The notes: generated by a model not told the origin, from the letters alone. 64,000 nucleotides of DNA from an uncultured Bacteroidota bacterium (GCA_903883965.1 CAISCU010000041.1:1-64000), one strand, 5' to 3'; shown: positions 20,301 to 30,200, counted from the stretch's first letter. Translations and numbers: made by a program.

Positions 20301-23300
20301 AGGTTGTAATAACTGAGTTATCAGAAGCACTAGGTGCAACACTTCCACCAATAAAATTGCCTTGAATGACAACATTGTTGGCATCTCTATTTGCACCAGC
20401 AAAAATACCCGTACGAACAGCACCAATTTCATTACCTATGAAGTTAATATTTGAATAACCGTTTAAAGCAGTAATTGCCGGACCACCAGTAGTTGTAATT
20501 GGATTACCTAAATAAATACCTACAGATGTATTGATGGCATTATTGGTAGAGTTACCCAGAATTTTACAATTTCTTATGGTAATGTCATTACTTGGAAGAT
20601 CATGCGCATCAACAGAAATTACCCTGGTATTATTAGTAGTAGCTTTTGAAGGCATTGAGAAGGTAATGTTTTTGTTTAAGCCACCATCAACAGTAAACCA
20701 TCTTGCTCCTTCAATAGATAATACTGAAGAGTTGGCAAAATTTACTCTGTTAGGAGCAGTCAAAACAATGTTCATTCCTGCCTTTGCTCTTAATATTACA
20801 TTTACCCCTAAACCAGCACCTGGACAATCTATTACCGGTGGCAAATATGTAGTATCTGAATCATATCCTTCTTGGAATTCTAACACAACATCACCAGAAC
20901 CTGAAACACCATATGCGTTCAAATAAGTAATGGCTTCTGCCAAAGTTGAAAACGATCCATTTAAATTGGTTTTGGTTGGATACCTTGAAAATCCTTTAAT
21001 TCCAAAAACACGAGGGGCTACTAATCCAATATTTGGACTGATAGAATCGCCATTCCATAAATGACAACCAATAGAAGTAAACCTACCCATATTCGCTCTT
21101 TTGGTTCCATTGATGTCTTCAGTCACTCTATACTTCATGGCAGAATAAATAGTTGGATAGAATTGATAGAATTCATCCAAAGCAACACCCCTATTGAATG
21201 TAAGGTGTTGTTTGTTATCTGCTACTAGCATCAGGGTATCATTGGTATAGGGTTTCATTGTAGTAATACTCAATGTATCTGATGCTGAATAGGTTCTAAA
21301 TGACCTCATAGATGACAAGCGGCTGCTTGTAGTTCCTGTTGCAGCTAAAAACATACCTCCACCATCTTTGGTATCAGTAAAATAGTTGTTAAAATTTGAA
21401 TAGGTAAATGGCGTGGTAGGAGAATTCAATACCATGTTATAAATCTCATAACCTGTTGTGTTGGTTGGAAGGGCGCCCATTGTATTTGAGAATGAGTTGT
21501 TCATCATTATGATACCACCCGTTACAGTAGATGTAATTGCCAAACACGCAGAATTTGAAGAAGCTGGTAATGTAGAACCATATAAGTTTACAGTATTGAA
21601 ATACATTTCAAGCCCAAGGTTAGCTGCAGCAGTGTTTTCAATTGAAATTCCTATTGGGTATCTGTATCCAGTTAACGCATTACCAATAGCAGCTGTAGCC
21701 GATAAATTACCTATTGAGTTATTGGCAACCAAAATGTTTCTTGAACTAGAAATTGCTGATCCTAATTTGATACGAATACCCGAAACTCCACCCACAGCAG
21801 TTACATTTAAATTGTAAATTCTGTTTCGTGTTACTTGTATATTTGAGTCTACAGAAATTCCTGGGTCATCATCATGTGTCAATAGAATGGCTCTGTAATC
21901 TGAAGATGCAGGCAAACAATTTCTGATAGTATTGTTGTCAATATTTACATTGGCTGCTGCATTGATATATATACCTGTTCCGGGATAAAGACCACTATTA
22001 CCTCCTGTATTACCAGTAAATGTTCTAAACATGTTCACCCAAGTAGATGCAACTCTAATACCATCAAAAAACAATCCAGGCGAACTAATTGTATCTTCTT
22101 GATTTAACAGGATACCTCCCAAAGTAGTAGCATCAGGTGTAGCTCCTCCTATTGTGAATGCATTAGGAGTAGCAGGTTCTGTAGTTGGGAATACCGCTTT
22201 AAAAGCATATAGCTCAACAGAATCATTGGTTGAAGAACCATTCATGTATTGGTATTTCAACACAAATGCGGTTGGAGAACCAATATTGAAAGTATCTTTT
22301 GCATATACAGGAGCTTCAGTACCTTTACTTACACCGGCATAAAAATTTGTTCTTCCATCAAAAAATAAACCATTCCAACTTGTACCTACTCTGATACCTG
22401 AAACAAAAGAAATAGGAGAACTTGCTAATACGTTTTGTCTTAGAAACAAACGTTTCAATGAAGCAATATCTGTAGCTCCTGAACCTGTAGTTCTAATTAA
22501 CAACCCATTTGCCAATGTGGTTGGTTCAACTGAAGGGAAAGTAGATTTAAATCCATACAAAAAGATTGAATCATTTGTTGAACTGCCAGCGTTGTATTGA
22601 TAGCGCAATACAAATGCAAAATTGGTATTGTATGCAAAACTATCAGTTGTGTAAGTTGGCGCATCAGCATTTTTACTGATACCAATTCTAAAAGTTGAAC
22701 CTGTAGCACTTGTTCTTCTGATAAAAATTCTTGGTGTAGCTGCCGCATTGGTTGAACCTTGTGGCAACATACCCAATACATAATCTCCTGTAGTTGTTGC
22801 GATAGAATCTCTCAACATAAATGACATGTATACATTACCAGATGTTAAATCTGTAGGTATCTCTTCATAAAATAAACCCAAACCATTGTTTCTGATAGTG
22901 GCACCACCACCTATACCAGTCAAAGGGTATCCAGTGAAAGTATTGTAGGCATTTCTACTATAATTGATAGCAGAGTCTGTTCCGGAATTTGCGATCCAAC
23001 CACTTCCGGTAATTGGCGTTCCAGAGGTACCAATAAATGTTTCTGTGAAAATATGGTTAGGATTGGCAGCTGATTTAATGTGTAATCTTCCAATTGGAGT
23101 AGTTGACCCCCTTGGTACTAAACCCATGAAATAATTACCTGTTCCTGCCAATGAATCCCTGATGATACAAGATGCATATACTGAACCCGAGTTGATATCA
23201 GAACTGGTGTTTTTAAATATTTTTTGACCACTTGTACCCAAGTATATTGAATTTCCAACCCCTGAAGGCTCATATCCTGTGAAGGTTAAATTGCTGTTGA

Positions 23301-24261
23301 CTACTTTCACAGGATTGGTTGCATTTGCATCAACCTGATTCCATGAACCAGAAGTTGTTAAGGTAGTGCCTAAATTTTGCTCGAAATTTTCTGCTAAAAC
23401 TTGATTGTCATTTTGAGGAGTTGTGTATCCACCAATGATATTGTCTTTGATAACTATGTTTTTTTCATAATTATTTTGAGCATTTCCTCTTCCTTTAATA
23501 AAAATTCCATGAACAGTTCCCAAAATTTCATTGTTGACAATGGTTAAGTTTTCAGACCTTGACAATGAAACGAATGAACCCGCTGTAGTTCCACCTAAAT
23601 AAACACCTGCATAGGTAGGTTGTGAGACCACTGAATTCATTCCCACCAACTGACAATTCTTAATACCAATATATTGACATTTTTGTCCAACAGTTGGCAT
23701 AAAATCTACCATTCTGGTATTTGAATTTGCGTTGAGTGGCATTCTGAAACTTATATTTCTTTGTCCAGAAGTACTTTGACCATCTATGGTAAAGAACCAC
23801 GCACCATTGAAACTTACCAATGCCCTGTTGGCTAACAAAACCGAAGAAGTGGTAATGACAAAGTTTCTGCCCGGTGCTGGTTTCAACAAAATGGGTCTGG
23901 TTGAATTGGCAAACATATTGGGCCAACCACCAACTCCACTAGAAGCTCCAATATTCAAATTTGAAGGCTCAATACCTGAATATCCATCTGTTAACAAGAT
24001 GGTAATTTGACCTTGAGCAGAGGTATAATCAACCCCAAAAGCATTTAAATAACTCAAGGCTCCGTATGCTGGGCCTGCAGATGGTCCTGTTAAATTACAA
24101 AAGGTGTCAACAGGTGCAACCCTGTCTGTATCACCATTTACAATGTAAGTGGTATTTCCTTTTAAAGGTGCTTGACCAAACACATCTTGTTTGCCAATCA
24201 ACAAAAGGGAAATTCCCAGAATAATTGTTCTAAAAAAGAATTTGTTGTAGAAATATTTCAT
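14305..24261 (-). CDS. Giant T9SS-secreted beta-helix/PKD surface protein (3318 aa)
   Basis: Exported giant protein. Signal peptide 1-30. Residues ~34-2200 form three tandem right-handed parallel beta-helix blocks, each opening with a similar phrase: YLNAFGVD near 70, YLNAYGV near 1110, YLNSQGVD near 1665. Each has many N-N-x-I/IxNNTI turn motifs. Block 1 alone is interrupted at ~284-750 by lectin-like modules. A MAM/cleaved-adhesin-like sandwich follows (~2320-2490, ending LLDDIEIFDD). Then come about six PKD domains (~2715-3215; WQFGDNTSS, WNWGNGQTG, WDFGDNTTS, WKFGDVDSS). A type-A sorting domain occupies the last ~80 residues (TYPNPFEHF). The plan fits a cell-surface adhesin or polysaccharide-binding protein. 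No catalytic motif was recognised and the ligand is unknown. Confidence 0.92.
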   Translation of the reverse strand: MKYFYNKFFFRTIILGISLLLIGKQDVFGQAPLKGNTTYIVNGDTDRVAPVDTFCNLTGPSAGPAYGALSYLNAFGVDYTSAQGQITILLTDGYSGIEPSNLNIGASSGVGGWPNMFANSTRPILLKPAPGRNFVITTSSVLLANRALVSFNGAWFFTIDGQSTSGQRNISFRMPLNANSNTRMVDFMPTVGQKCQYIGIKNCQLVGMNSVVSQPTYAGVYLGGTTAGSFVSLSRSENLTIVNNEILGTVHGIFIKGRGNAQNNYEKNIVIKDNIIGGYTTPQNDNQVLAENFEQNLGTTLTTSGSWNQVDANATNPVKVVNSNLTFTGYEPSGVGNSIYLGTSGQKIFKNTSSDINSGSVYASCIIRDSLAGTGNYFMGLVPRGSTTPIGRLHIKSAANPNHIFTETFIGTSGTPITGSGWIANSGTDSAINYSRNAYNTFTGYPLTGIGGGATIRNNGLGLFYEEIPTDLTSGNVYMSFMLRDSIATTTGDYVLGMLPQGSTNAAATPRIFIRRTSATGSTFRIGISKNADAPTYTTDSFAYNTNFAFVLRYQYNAGSSTNDSIFLYGFKSTFPSVEPTTLANGLLIRTTGSGATDIASLKRLFLRQNVLASSPISFVSGIRVGTSWNGLFFDGRTNFYAGVSKGTEAPVYAKDTFNIGSPTAFVLKYQYMNGSSTNDSVELYAFKAVFPTTEPATPNAFTIGGATPDATTLGGILLNQEDTISSPGLFFDGIRVASTWVNMFRTFTGNTGGNSGLYPGTGIYINAAANVNIDNNTIRNCLPASSDYRAILLTHDDDPGISVDSNIQVTRNRIYNLNVTAVGGVSGIRIKLGSAISSSRNILVANNSIGNLSATAAIGNALTGYRYPIGISIENTAAANLGLEMYFNTVNLYGSTLPASSNSACLAITSTVTGGIIMMNNSFSNTMGALPTNTTGYEIYNMVLNSPTTPFTYSNFNNYFTDTKDGGGMFLAATGTTSSRLSSMRSFRTYSASDTLSITTMKPYTNDTLMLVADNKQHLTFNRGVALDEFYQFYPTIYSAMKYRVTEDINGTKRANMGRFTSIGCHLWNGDSISPNIGLVAPRVFGIKGFSRYPTKTNLNGSFSTLAEAITYLNAYGVSGSGDVVLEFQEGYDSDTTYLPPVIDCPGAGLGVNVILRAKAGMNIVLTAPNRVNFANSSVLSIEGARWFTVDGGLNKNITFSMPSKATTNNTRVISVDAHDLPSNDITIRNCKILGNSTNNAINTSVGIYLGNPITTTGGPAITALNGYSNINFIGNEIGAVRTGIFAGANRDANNVVIQGNFIGGSVAPSASDNSVITTYIGGAANQAGILAKGLINSIIDSNTVKNCIPEGVLSNGFRGIDADEVGAGKYFSNLTVSRNQIYNLRTLGGSFCTGIRIGFSTKDTIRNIMVQNNFVSKITGIGIASKVASNQNPSGFLFETAGNQTQLSLNIAHNTIHLNDSGLSAAGTGCAVIYLDSNIRGGISLVNNILINRMNINSATAGRRFVIYTGLTTSPFDNNKNTLPFAINNNAYYAGGNYNNHLGGFGTTFRNNINDLRLATQGVIAGADGNSFNWPISFKNDTTPELNMLSSSVVPTGAAFVTTICNDVYGNQRYQCGSSSSLGRWIGALESGITNPPLQGGSTYYINGVDNPPTSFDPTVGSFKTVRTAVNYLNSQGVDGSFGGLKNVNLVITTGYVGETEKFTSPITVLDYPRMNTYRNVVLTSDRVDTLRILDSAIDATVLTNASVIRFSGAKYFTIDGDFTGGTGRKLTIIAPKQFKAANNKVIDIVGGVDPIIIAKPVTAFITIKNLNIIGNSTTSAVATYAGIYSGGLTTPSNAAIGRNDYITISNNFIGGVLYGIYMRGSSKRDSMDAYLTISNNTIGGDNAPGGSQKTDYFGGTISGAYSSGIYLQGQSNVNVLNNTIKNNVTTADYPRGIELGSNATFTALDSICKISGNKIYNIISNLAGGAYGIYLNYGSDTSNTDRNITVANNMIYRVFSLGAVAASSIGFPMNPFGIYVNATTPIRNNGKTDIGLKLYYNSINLSTGRNLMSSPNSISAALGVSPNILGGIQSVNNIFQNKLSASVANSAYAVAIGGTTNPFSVSNFNNYFAGASSPSTSDRFGVNVASTPKVLYNQWYDIMSFTKQDTMSIAFQTPFLNDSNLFILDDTKSVIYGAGSPVFGVSTDINGLARNYSNPSMGAHEFIGSYIDSVAPRIFNISDLSSCFAYGIQLSFRIYDKFNLTDTLYYKINGSDTINSLQAVLADGTLRTYSFPQVPGGSLLEYRISATDFKYPPNFGKYPSLNKIWDTLNISITDFPYKNGFEGANNPIWTNQTTNGNATWDLGSFGSNSNPPLGPYAGLKSALFRSMLFTTGASARLVSPCLDFTYMKSPTLRFRVSQNSDMPTKNDSLAVTVTFGGGIFTTPLKTVRRLPDVNGSFNFPGWDLREVCLSEFAGMSGLRIAFEGYSAGTGQNILLDDIEIFDDVQNQRLPYTVIPQCLKDSVTITIPSTDTRFNYAVFDLSNNSPIALEPGNGSNLFIRFKSPNVDTLMTSVVAYNSISTSNALYTAGTTTCSNTLPDSVMVLINRFYNGPFLVAGKPFSGAYNAGTTSAPDGSKVGDTLTYQIVPPSNMTNDDYGTKWVVYVEGSNATAFVPTVFTDFQKVDPSYNGPGFIRIFAKANMLDTTFRLKLTYRLLESYCDSIVTRAFRVATPPTADFIVTPNGNKCALSALQFSAEPSIRPVINFPFTFAWQFGDNTSSIGINPKKTYARDSVYTVKLFVTDRYGLVSVKEKTVTVLPSPIAQFTHATPCTNDSTLFSVANQLSGTSYEWTFPGGLKDIRNTPRYSFAKFDTTYQVALTVTNTSGCTNTDTRSIYVFAKPTAKFTTKEHCFNTEVPLTNSSTIQSGAIGYAWNWGNGQTGLGAVPNYKYPATGTYNVTLKAYSNFGCADSVTKTITVNDMPMVNFTTTNACKDDQINIKNNTTFSGGAQNLEYLWDFGDNTTSDQFNPSKVFSSTGPKTVTLRATDIINGCKDSASRDIFVNYKPVASFNATPNPACVNNEVKIFNNSYTIDNTAFTCHWSFGTGDTSGICNTGSYIYTTPGNYDLKLVVTAIEGGCSDTKLTPITITNVPSIVVDTQYVDARLYPYCDFSPRIKFSTNINDAVSYLWKFGDVDSSTSKQPQPTFTYNDRGTFKASVTIEDASGCTISKQFTVYTDCRVGMQENLASHFNLTTYPNPFEHFTGLNFELKQTENVKIAVTDMLGRTVKATDLGKLLTGSHSFKLDDSYFGASGSYILKVQIGDRSIYQSLIKQ
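22010..23410 (-). repeat. Nested duplicated modules inside the giant gene
   Basis: This part encodes residues ~284-750. It reads as N-half (284-402), then a full module N+C (403-635), then C-half (636-750). The two N halves share GYxxxGxG, SGxVYxSxxxRDS and the pattern M/L-L/V-P-x-GST. The two C halves share A-F-V-L-x-YQY, SSTNDS, Y-x-FK and SGIRV/DGIRV. N halves are both about 118 aa and C halves both about 114 aa, so the outer pieces together make one module into which a second copy was inserted. The corresponding positions of helix blocks 2 and 3 lack it. Confidence 0.75.
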
Positions 24262-24286
24262 ACGAATTTATGGATATCAATAAACC

Positions 24287-24317
24287 CAAAAATAGGACTT
24301 ATCCATTAAATTTCAAA
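24287..24317 (-). promoter_or_regulatory. Predicted promoter of the 3318-aa gene
   Basis: Minus strand: TTTG (24317-24314), exactly 19 bp, TATTTTTG (24294-24287). Predicted start near 24281, leader about 20 nt. It is one of the best matches in the window. Confidence 0.8.
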
Positions 24318-24348
24318 GAATTGATGAAATATGGCTTTAAATTTTAGA

Positions 24349-25845
24349 TTAGGGCTGAAATACAGGCTTTTGGGGCCTTTTTTGAATACTCCATTTAAAG
24401 CCTTTTAGTTTAAGTTCTTGTGGTTTTAATGCATCGAGTGGGTATATCTTCCCTTCAGGATTGTAAAATGAAACTACCCTTTTTAGTTCTCCTTTCTCAA
24501 AATAATAAGTCATTTCACCACTATTGATCAAATTTACCCCTATATAATTGACGCTATCTTCCTTTGCATAATAAATACTCTGGGCATTTCCATTTACGTT
24601 TAAGAGTTGAATATTGCTACTGTCAAATTTAGCATAACAGTTTTTTCCCTTGAGTTGGTTAAAGTGAACAGTTTTTTCTTGGTTTGCAAAAAATGCATTT
24701 CCCAAAAACAAGGCAGAATCTAGTTTACTTGCTTTGAAAATAAGTGCAATGGTATCTGCGTTCATTTGGGTCTTACCTGACCATACCAAAGGTTTGCCGT
24801 ATAACCACATACTAGAATCTGCATTTAAGTAGGCCGCAGAATCAGCTATGGTTTGTAAATTTTGTTTGAATACATTCACCTGTTTGTATGCCAATACACA
24901 GGCTGGTTGCTTGGGTCTTTCTTGAAACAAAAACAGGGTGTCGGCCCATAAAAAAATAGTGTCTTTTGAAGCTTGAATTTTAATGGCAATTGCCTGCTGT
25001 GTTACATATGCCTTTTTGAGTCTTCCATTTACTTGTCCATAGTTTCCGTATAGCGTAATTTGCTGAGCAGAGTCAAATAAACTCACTTTTCTAAAAGCCG
25101 ATCCAAATTGCTTTTTACGGTCATAAAATAAACTATCGGCATGCAATATTTTACCCTCTGAAATGAGAGTGGTTTTTTGACTAAACTGACTTTGATCCGA
25201 CAAAGTATTGTACCAACCATTTGAACATTGAATACGTTCAGACTTGCTTGAAATGGTTGTAGGCCCAAAAAAGTAGGCTATTTTTTTTCGAGTTTGATAC
25301 ATCAAAGTATCGCATATTACATTGTATTCAGGATTTTCGACTCTTACGTTTTTTTGAAAATAAAATTCATTTGATTGGGTAAAATAATTTCCATTTTCAC
25401 TTTTAAGAATACTTTGCCCACTTGTTATTTTACCTCCATTGTGGTAATAGCCTATTTGTTTGGTTAAATCAAATTCCAATTTGTCTGTTTCTAATAACAT
25501 GGTTCTGTCGTTCAATTTTACCTTTTCGTTGACATAAGCCATTTTATTGTTACCATCGTAGTTGAGGTAATTTCCTGTTATGGTTACAGTGTCTTGGTGA
25601 ATCAATTTTACATTAGAAAAGGCTTCAACTCTATTTTCTCTCTCGTAGAACAATGCACTGTCACAATACAACAATGTATTGGCTTGTTTCAAAGCTACAT
25701 TCCCAATTAGCTTAGTCATTTCATTTCCTTTATTTGTAACTATTTCAGCACTTCCAGCTGAAACTATTTCAATTGGACTTTTTTGAGCCCATATAATTAG
25801 TGGAAAACAACATAATAGAAGACAGACAAAGAATTGGTTTTTCAT
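24349..25845 (-). CDS. OstA/LptA-like periplasmic protein
   Basis: Protein of 498 aa, signal peptide 1-20 (ends IIWAQ). The body is made of short strands with the pattern of the OstA/LptA jelly-roll: LIGNVALKQANTLLYCDSALFYERENRVEAF recurs in variants such as LTGNYLNY, NGWYNTLS, LHADSLFYDRKK and YGNYGQV. Similarity to the N-domain of LptD/LptA suggests a role in lipopolysaccharide transport or outer-membrane biogenesis. Bacteroidota carry such long OstA-like proteins with no linked lptB/lptC, as here. It is divergent from tilS with a 65-bp gap. Function is inferred from fold family only. Confidence 0.8.
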   Translation of the reverse strand: MKNQFFVCLLLCCFPLIIWAQKSPIEIVSAGSAEIVTNKGNEMTKLIGNVALKQANTLLYCDSALFYERENRVEAFSNVKLIHQDTVTITGNYLNYDGNNKMAYVNEKVKLNDRTMLLETDKLEFDLTKQIGYYHNGGKITSGQSILKSENGNYFTQSNEFYFQKNVRVENPEYNVICDTLMYQTRKKIAYFFGPTTISSKSERIQCSNGWYNTLSDQSQFSQKTTLISEGKILHADSLFYDRKKQFGSAFRKVSLFDSAQQITLYGNYGQVNGRLKKAYVTQQAIAIKIQASKDTIFLWADTLFLFQERPKQPACVLAYKQVNVFKQNLQTIADSAAYLNADSSMWLYGKPLVWSGKTQMNADTIALIFKASKLDSALFLGNAFFANQEKTVHFNQLKGKNCYAKFDSSNIQLLNVNGNAQSIYYAKEDSVNYIGVNLINSGEMTYYFEKGELKRVVSFYNPEGKIYPLDALKPQELKLKGFKWSIQKRPQKPVFQP

Positions 25846-25871
25846 TGGTATTTATAAATGCAATAATTGAA

Positions 25872-25905
25872 TTTGCCTTAATGAGTTCAAAACTAACTAA
25901 TTTTG
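25872..25905 (+). promoter_or_regulatory. Predicted promoter of tilS
   Basis: TTTG at 25872-25875, spacer 22, TAATTTTG at 25898-25905. The first T of the box is 13 nt before ATG 25911, exactly the SRP RNA spacing, so the predicted start site is the A of the ATG. Confidence 0.7.
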
Positions 25906-25910
25906 CACGA

Positions 25911-27209
25911 ATGATACACAAATTTGAACAGTTTATCTTCCTAAATCAATTACTTCAAAAAGAAGACAAAATAATTGTGGCGTTAAGTGGAGGTGTTGAT
26001 TCTATGGTATTGTTAACGCTGCTTCAAAAATCAGGATATCATGTAATTGCTGCTCATTGCAATTACAAACTTAGGGCAGAAGAGTCAGATTCAGAAGAAG
26101 TACTCGTAAAAACGTATTGTGAAAAAATAGGTATTCAATTGCATATCAATAGACTTGAAGATCCAGCAATTATTTCAGAGTCAGGTATGGGAATTCAAGA
26201 GTTTGCAAGGGTTTATCGTTACGAGTGGTTTGAAAAACTATTAACTGAAACCCAGAGTAACAAACTTGCAACTGCACACCATGCAGATGATCAACTAGAA
26301 ACAATTCTATTTAATTTAACGAGAGGTAGTGGTTTAAATGGCATGCGAGGTATAGCCATGAAAAAAGGGAGTTTAGTAAGGCCTCTGCTCTGTTTTGAAA
26401 AAGATGAAATTGTACAAATAAGTCAGAAGTTAAAAATCCCTTATCAAACAGACAGCTCAAATTTAACTGACAAATACACCAGAAATAAAATCAGACTTGA
26501 TATCGTTCCCAAACTAAAAGCCATCAACAATAATGTGTCTCATCATGCTCAAGAATTGAGTGAATGGGCCAATTTTTACACAACAAATACAGACAAAAAA
26601 AGTGAAATCACTTTTCCTTATTCATTGTCATATCATACAATACTAAGACAGGAACTACCGCTACAATATTTGCTCCATTTGCTGAATCCATTTGGCTTTA
26701 ACAAATTCCAAATTGATGATTTAATGGGCTTAATTTACAATCAAAAAGTTGGCAAAAGAATTGAATCCATTACCCATTGTATTTATTGCAACAATGGAGG
26801 CCTTGAAGTGATACAAAAATCAAAACATTTGCAGCAGCTATTAAACGTGAATGAACTTCCTTTTATGGGCTCTTTCAATGACAAATTAGTTAAAATAGAA
26901 ATGGTTGACAGGCCTCAAAACTTAACAGAAAAAAACTGTTTGTATTTAGGCTTATCCGAACTCCAATTACCAATTGTATTGAAACCAATAGAAGCAGGTG
27001 ACAGGTTTAGTCCTTTAGGGATGAAAGGACATAAAACAATTGGCAATTATTTTACTGACAAAAAAATACCACATGCTCAAAGAAACAATGCAGTTAAAAT
27101 TTGCATTGGGACAGAAATTGCAGCAGTATTACCTGGCACCATTGACAATGCATTTGCTGTACATTCTGAAAGCAAAATTATACTTAAAGTATCTTTTAAT
27201 AACAATTAA
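25911..27209 (+). CDS. tilS: tRNA(Ile)-lysidine synthase
   Basis: Protein of 433 aa from ATG 25911. It converts C34 of tRNA-Ile(CAU) to lysidine so that AUA is read as isoleucine. The PP-loop ATPase motif is ALSGGVDSM at about 24-32, with the conserved HCNYKLR and HHADDQLETILFNLTRGSG stretches of TilS. The C-terminal domain (LKPIEAGDRFSPLGMKGHK) is present. A longer reading frame opens at 25800, but its extra 37 codons overlap the divergent gene and include the promoter box, so the ATG at 25911 is preferred. Confidence 0.95.
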   Translation: MIHKFEQFIFLNQLLQKEDKIIVALSGGVDSMVLLTLLQKSGYHVIAAHCNYKLRAEESDSEEVLVKTYCEKIGIQLHINRLEDPAIISESGMGIQEFARVYRYEWFEKLLTETQSNKLATAHHADDQLETILFNLTRGSGLNGMRGIAMKKGSLVRPLLCFEKDEIVQISQKLKIPYQTDSSNLTDKYTRNKIRLDIVPKLKAINNNVSHHAQELSEWANFYTTNTDKKSEITFPYSLSYHTILRQELPLQYLLHLLNPFGFNKFQIDDLMGLIYNQKVGKRIESITHCIYCNNGGLEVIQKSKHLQQLLNVNELPFMGSFNDKLVKIEMVDRPQNLTEKNCLYLGLSELQLPIVLKPIEAGDRFSPLGMKGHKTIGNYFTDKKIPHAQRNNAVKICIGTEIAAVLPGTIDNAFAVHSESKIILKVSFNNN

Positions 27210-27210
27210 A

Positions 27211-27235
27211 AAAGGGGACCTAAGTCCCCTTTTTT
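27211..27235. terminator. Bidirectional terminator between tilS and the 1400-aa gene
   Basis: AAAGGGGAC-CTAA-GTCCCCTTT at 27211-27232, flanked by A on the left and T on the right. It can serve both convergent genes. Confidence 0.9.
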
Positions 27236-27259
27236 AATTAAAATCTTATTTAATTCAGA

Positions 27260-30200
27260 TTAATCTATTTGTAATTTTCTGGTATAAACCTTGCTTCCTG
27301 TCTCAATTTTTAGCAGGTATATACCTTTATCAGCACCAGATAAATCTAGGCTTTCTTCACGTAAGTTGTTACCGCTAATTGCTTTGCTTGTTAACAATTT
27401 TCCTTGAATATCGAATACCGATAATTTCACGTCTTGATCCAAAGCTTGAACCAATTTTACATTGAAGATGCCATTACTTGGATTTGGATAAATGCTCATT
27501 AATTTATCTACATTGATGGCTTCAGCTACACCATTCACACACGAAGTAGACATGACATTGATGTATCTTATTGCCAGTTCACTTTGGTTACCCGACAAAT
27601 CTGTTACTCTATATGAAATACTGAATAATCCTGGTACATCACCAAACCATCTGTCTGTATAACCTGGTATGAGAGGTAAAGTACTTGAAACAATATACCT
27701 GCCTGGTTGACGCATGTCTGAATCCGTATCAAAATTATCTAATAACTCCACTCCTGGATCTTTGAATTCGCACCATCTTCCAAGATTGACAGTTTCACCA
27801 CCTAGTAATTTAACTGAAGGTTTTGTTCTGTCTAAAACTTCAATTTCACGCGAAGTTGAATCTATGTTTCCAGAAGGGTCAGTTGCATAATACCATCTGT
27901 TAATTTTGCCTTTTAAACTGGTGTTTATAAATGCCGGTTTCATAGTTACAGACAAGGTATTTCTTGGCCATAAGTTATCGGTTACACTGAATCCTGGATC
28001 AATGTATGACTGGTAAACTTCCCATTTCAATGGATTGTCACCTTGCAATTGAATGACAGGAGGAATATTGTCTGTTACTTTCACTTCAACTGTTACTTCA
28101 TTTGCTTTGTTACCCGAACCATCAACTGCATTGTAGATAATGAAATAACTTCCAACATTATTGATATCAACAACACCTTTCCAAGTTGGAATCAAGTCTT
28201 TAGAATAATTATCTGTTACACGAACCAATTGTTGTAAGTCAATGGCAGTTTTAACTTGGTGTATGTAGTAGTTTTTACCTGATGATAACAAAGGTGTAAT
28301 TACAGGACGGGTTGTATCTCCTACATTTACTTGTCTTTTGGTTGTAGCAGTCAATCCAAATGCGTCTGTAACTACATAAGTTAAATTGTATGTGCCTATT
28401 TTGGTAATGTTCACATAACCTTTCACATATACATTATTTGCCGCCAAAACTACTCCTTGGTTGTCTTTAGCAATGACTCCCGATTCTACATAAGGTTTGT
28501 TTACCTCTACATATTGAACGGTATCACCCAACAACTGTATAGATGGACCTGTTTGGTTTAATATAACAAATACTGTTCTATTTAAAGTATCAGAAACATT
28601 GCCATACAAATCTTTAACAATATATCTCAAATAGTTTGGCCCCACTTTGGCAGTATTTACTGTGCCTAAAATTTCATATTTGGCACTGATATCTCCCTCA
28701 TAATTGTCAGTTGCTGTAATGCCTGGATCAATGTAAGGTTTATTGATTTCTGTTTCTATAGAAGCGCCGCCTTTCAATGCAACTGCTGGCTTAATGGTAT
28801 CGTTCGGGAAATTGATAATATAATCTCTGAATGACCCCATAAATGTTACACTACTAACCAATTTGGTTTGACTAATTGTAGCACCTACACGCATGCGTGT
28901 TGAACCTAAACGCTGCATAGGATTAACTGGCACTTTAATGCTTGTACTCAAAGCAGTTAAACCTTCAACATCCATAACCATTTCATCACTGGTAAATAAA
29001 CCATCCATGTTAAAGTCAATCCAAGCTCTTGTATCCATAGGTGTGACATTGGTTGTAGAAGGCCTAATGACTGTTAAATTTGGAGATTGACCCCTGAACA
29101 AATCTGCATAGATAGATCCATCAAATGCCAAATAACATGGCAAGTTCGGATGGCCAATGGCATCTAGACCACCCTCCATCGTAACTCTAGAAATACCTAC
29201 ACTACCATCTGATTGTGAAATATCATTCAAACATTGAGGTTGGTCATAAGCTCCAATATTGATGTATTCTGATTGAACCAATGTATCTGATCCAATATCA
29301 TTTATAGCAACCAACCTAATCGTATACTTAGCTCTCAAAGTCAACCTAACAACTGGATTTCTACTGCTAGCAGTTGTACCTAATAAAAACTGTGGCGCAG
29401 GTGTTATTGTCCATCTCCATTTGTTAGGACCATTTAAACTCAAGTCTTGTAACCTGAAGGTATCGGTATTGAAACCATTGAACTTATCTGCTGTAAACCT
29501 GGCTTCAGGCTTTTCAAAAACGGGCATAAACATCACAGTTTTACAAACAGTATCACTTCCCACACAATTATAAGCAACTAAACACAAGTTTTTAAAATTG
29601 GCTGAGTTTACAAGAAAGGTTCTGGTAGGGTTTGCAACTGTAGAATCATACAATCCATCTCCATCTGTATCCCATAAATAATTGATAATTTTACCGGTAG
29701 CTTTTGACTGGAACAAAACGGGTTGTTGGCTAAAAATGGTATCAGGCAACACCATTGCAGCTTTAGGTTTTGTAAATGAAGGCGGTGTACCCAACCATCT
29801 AATAGAGAAACCTGCTGAATCATATGGTGAAGGAACTGTTGTAGTTCCGGTTTTGTATCTCATGAGCACATTGTTGCCACAACGAATACCGTTGAGTAAA
29901 ATACTTGATGGCAAATTAGATTTATCTGCACCTCCTATAGTTGCAATAATTGGTGATGCTGCTGTTTCGCCATTGTGAAATACCAATGAATCACTTGGCA
30001 ACATTTTAATTCTATCTACAAAAAAGATAATGCTATCAGCACATGGGTTGATATTAATGCCTGAACAGCCAGCTACTTGAGAACGGGTATATGAAAATGA
30101 TGGGCCAGAAGCTGCATACAAGAAACCTTCTTGGTCTGTTACTTTACCAAAATTGGCACTACAAACATTGTATCCATTCAATACTTCAATGTAATCTTTG

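Noticed and set aside
18815..20926. Long plus-strand frames inside the 3318-aa gene
   Set aside because: They are antisense shadows of a repetitive Asn/Thr/Gly-rich coding sequence, with no promoter and no recognisable domains.
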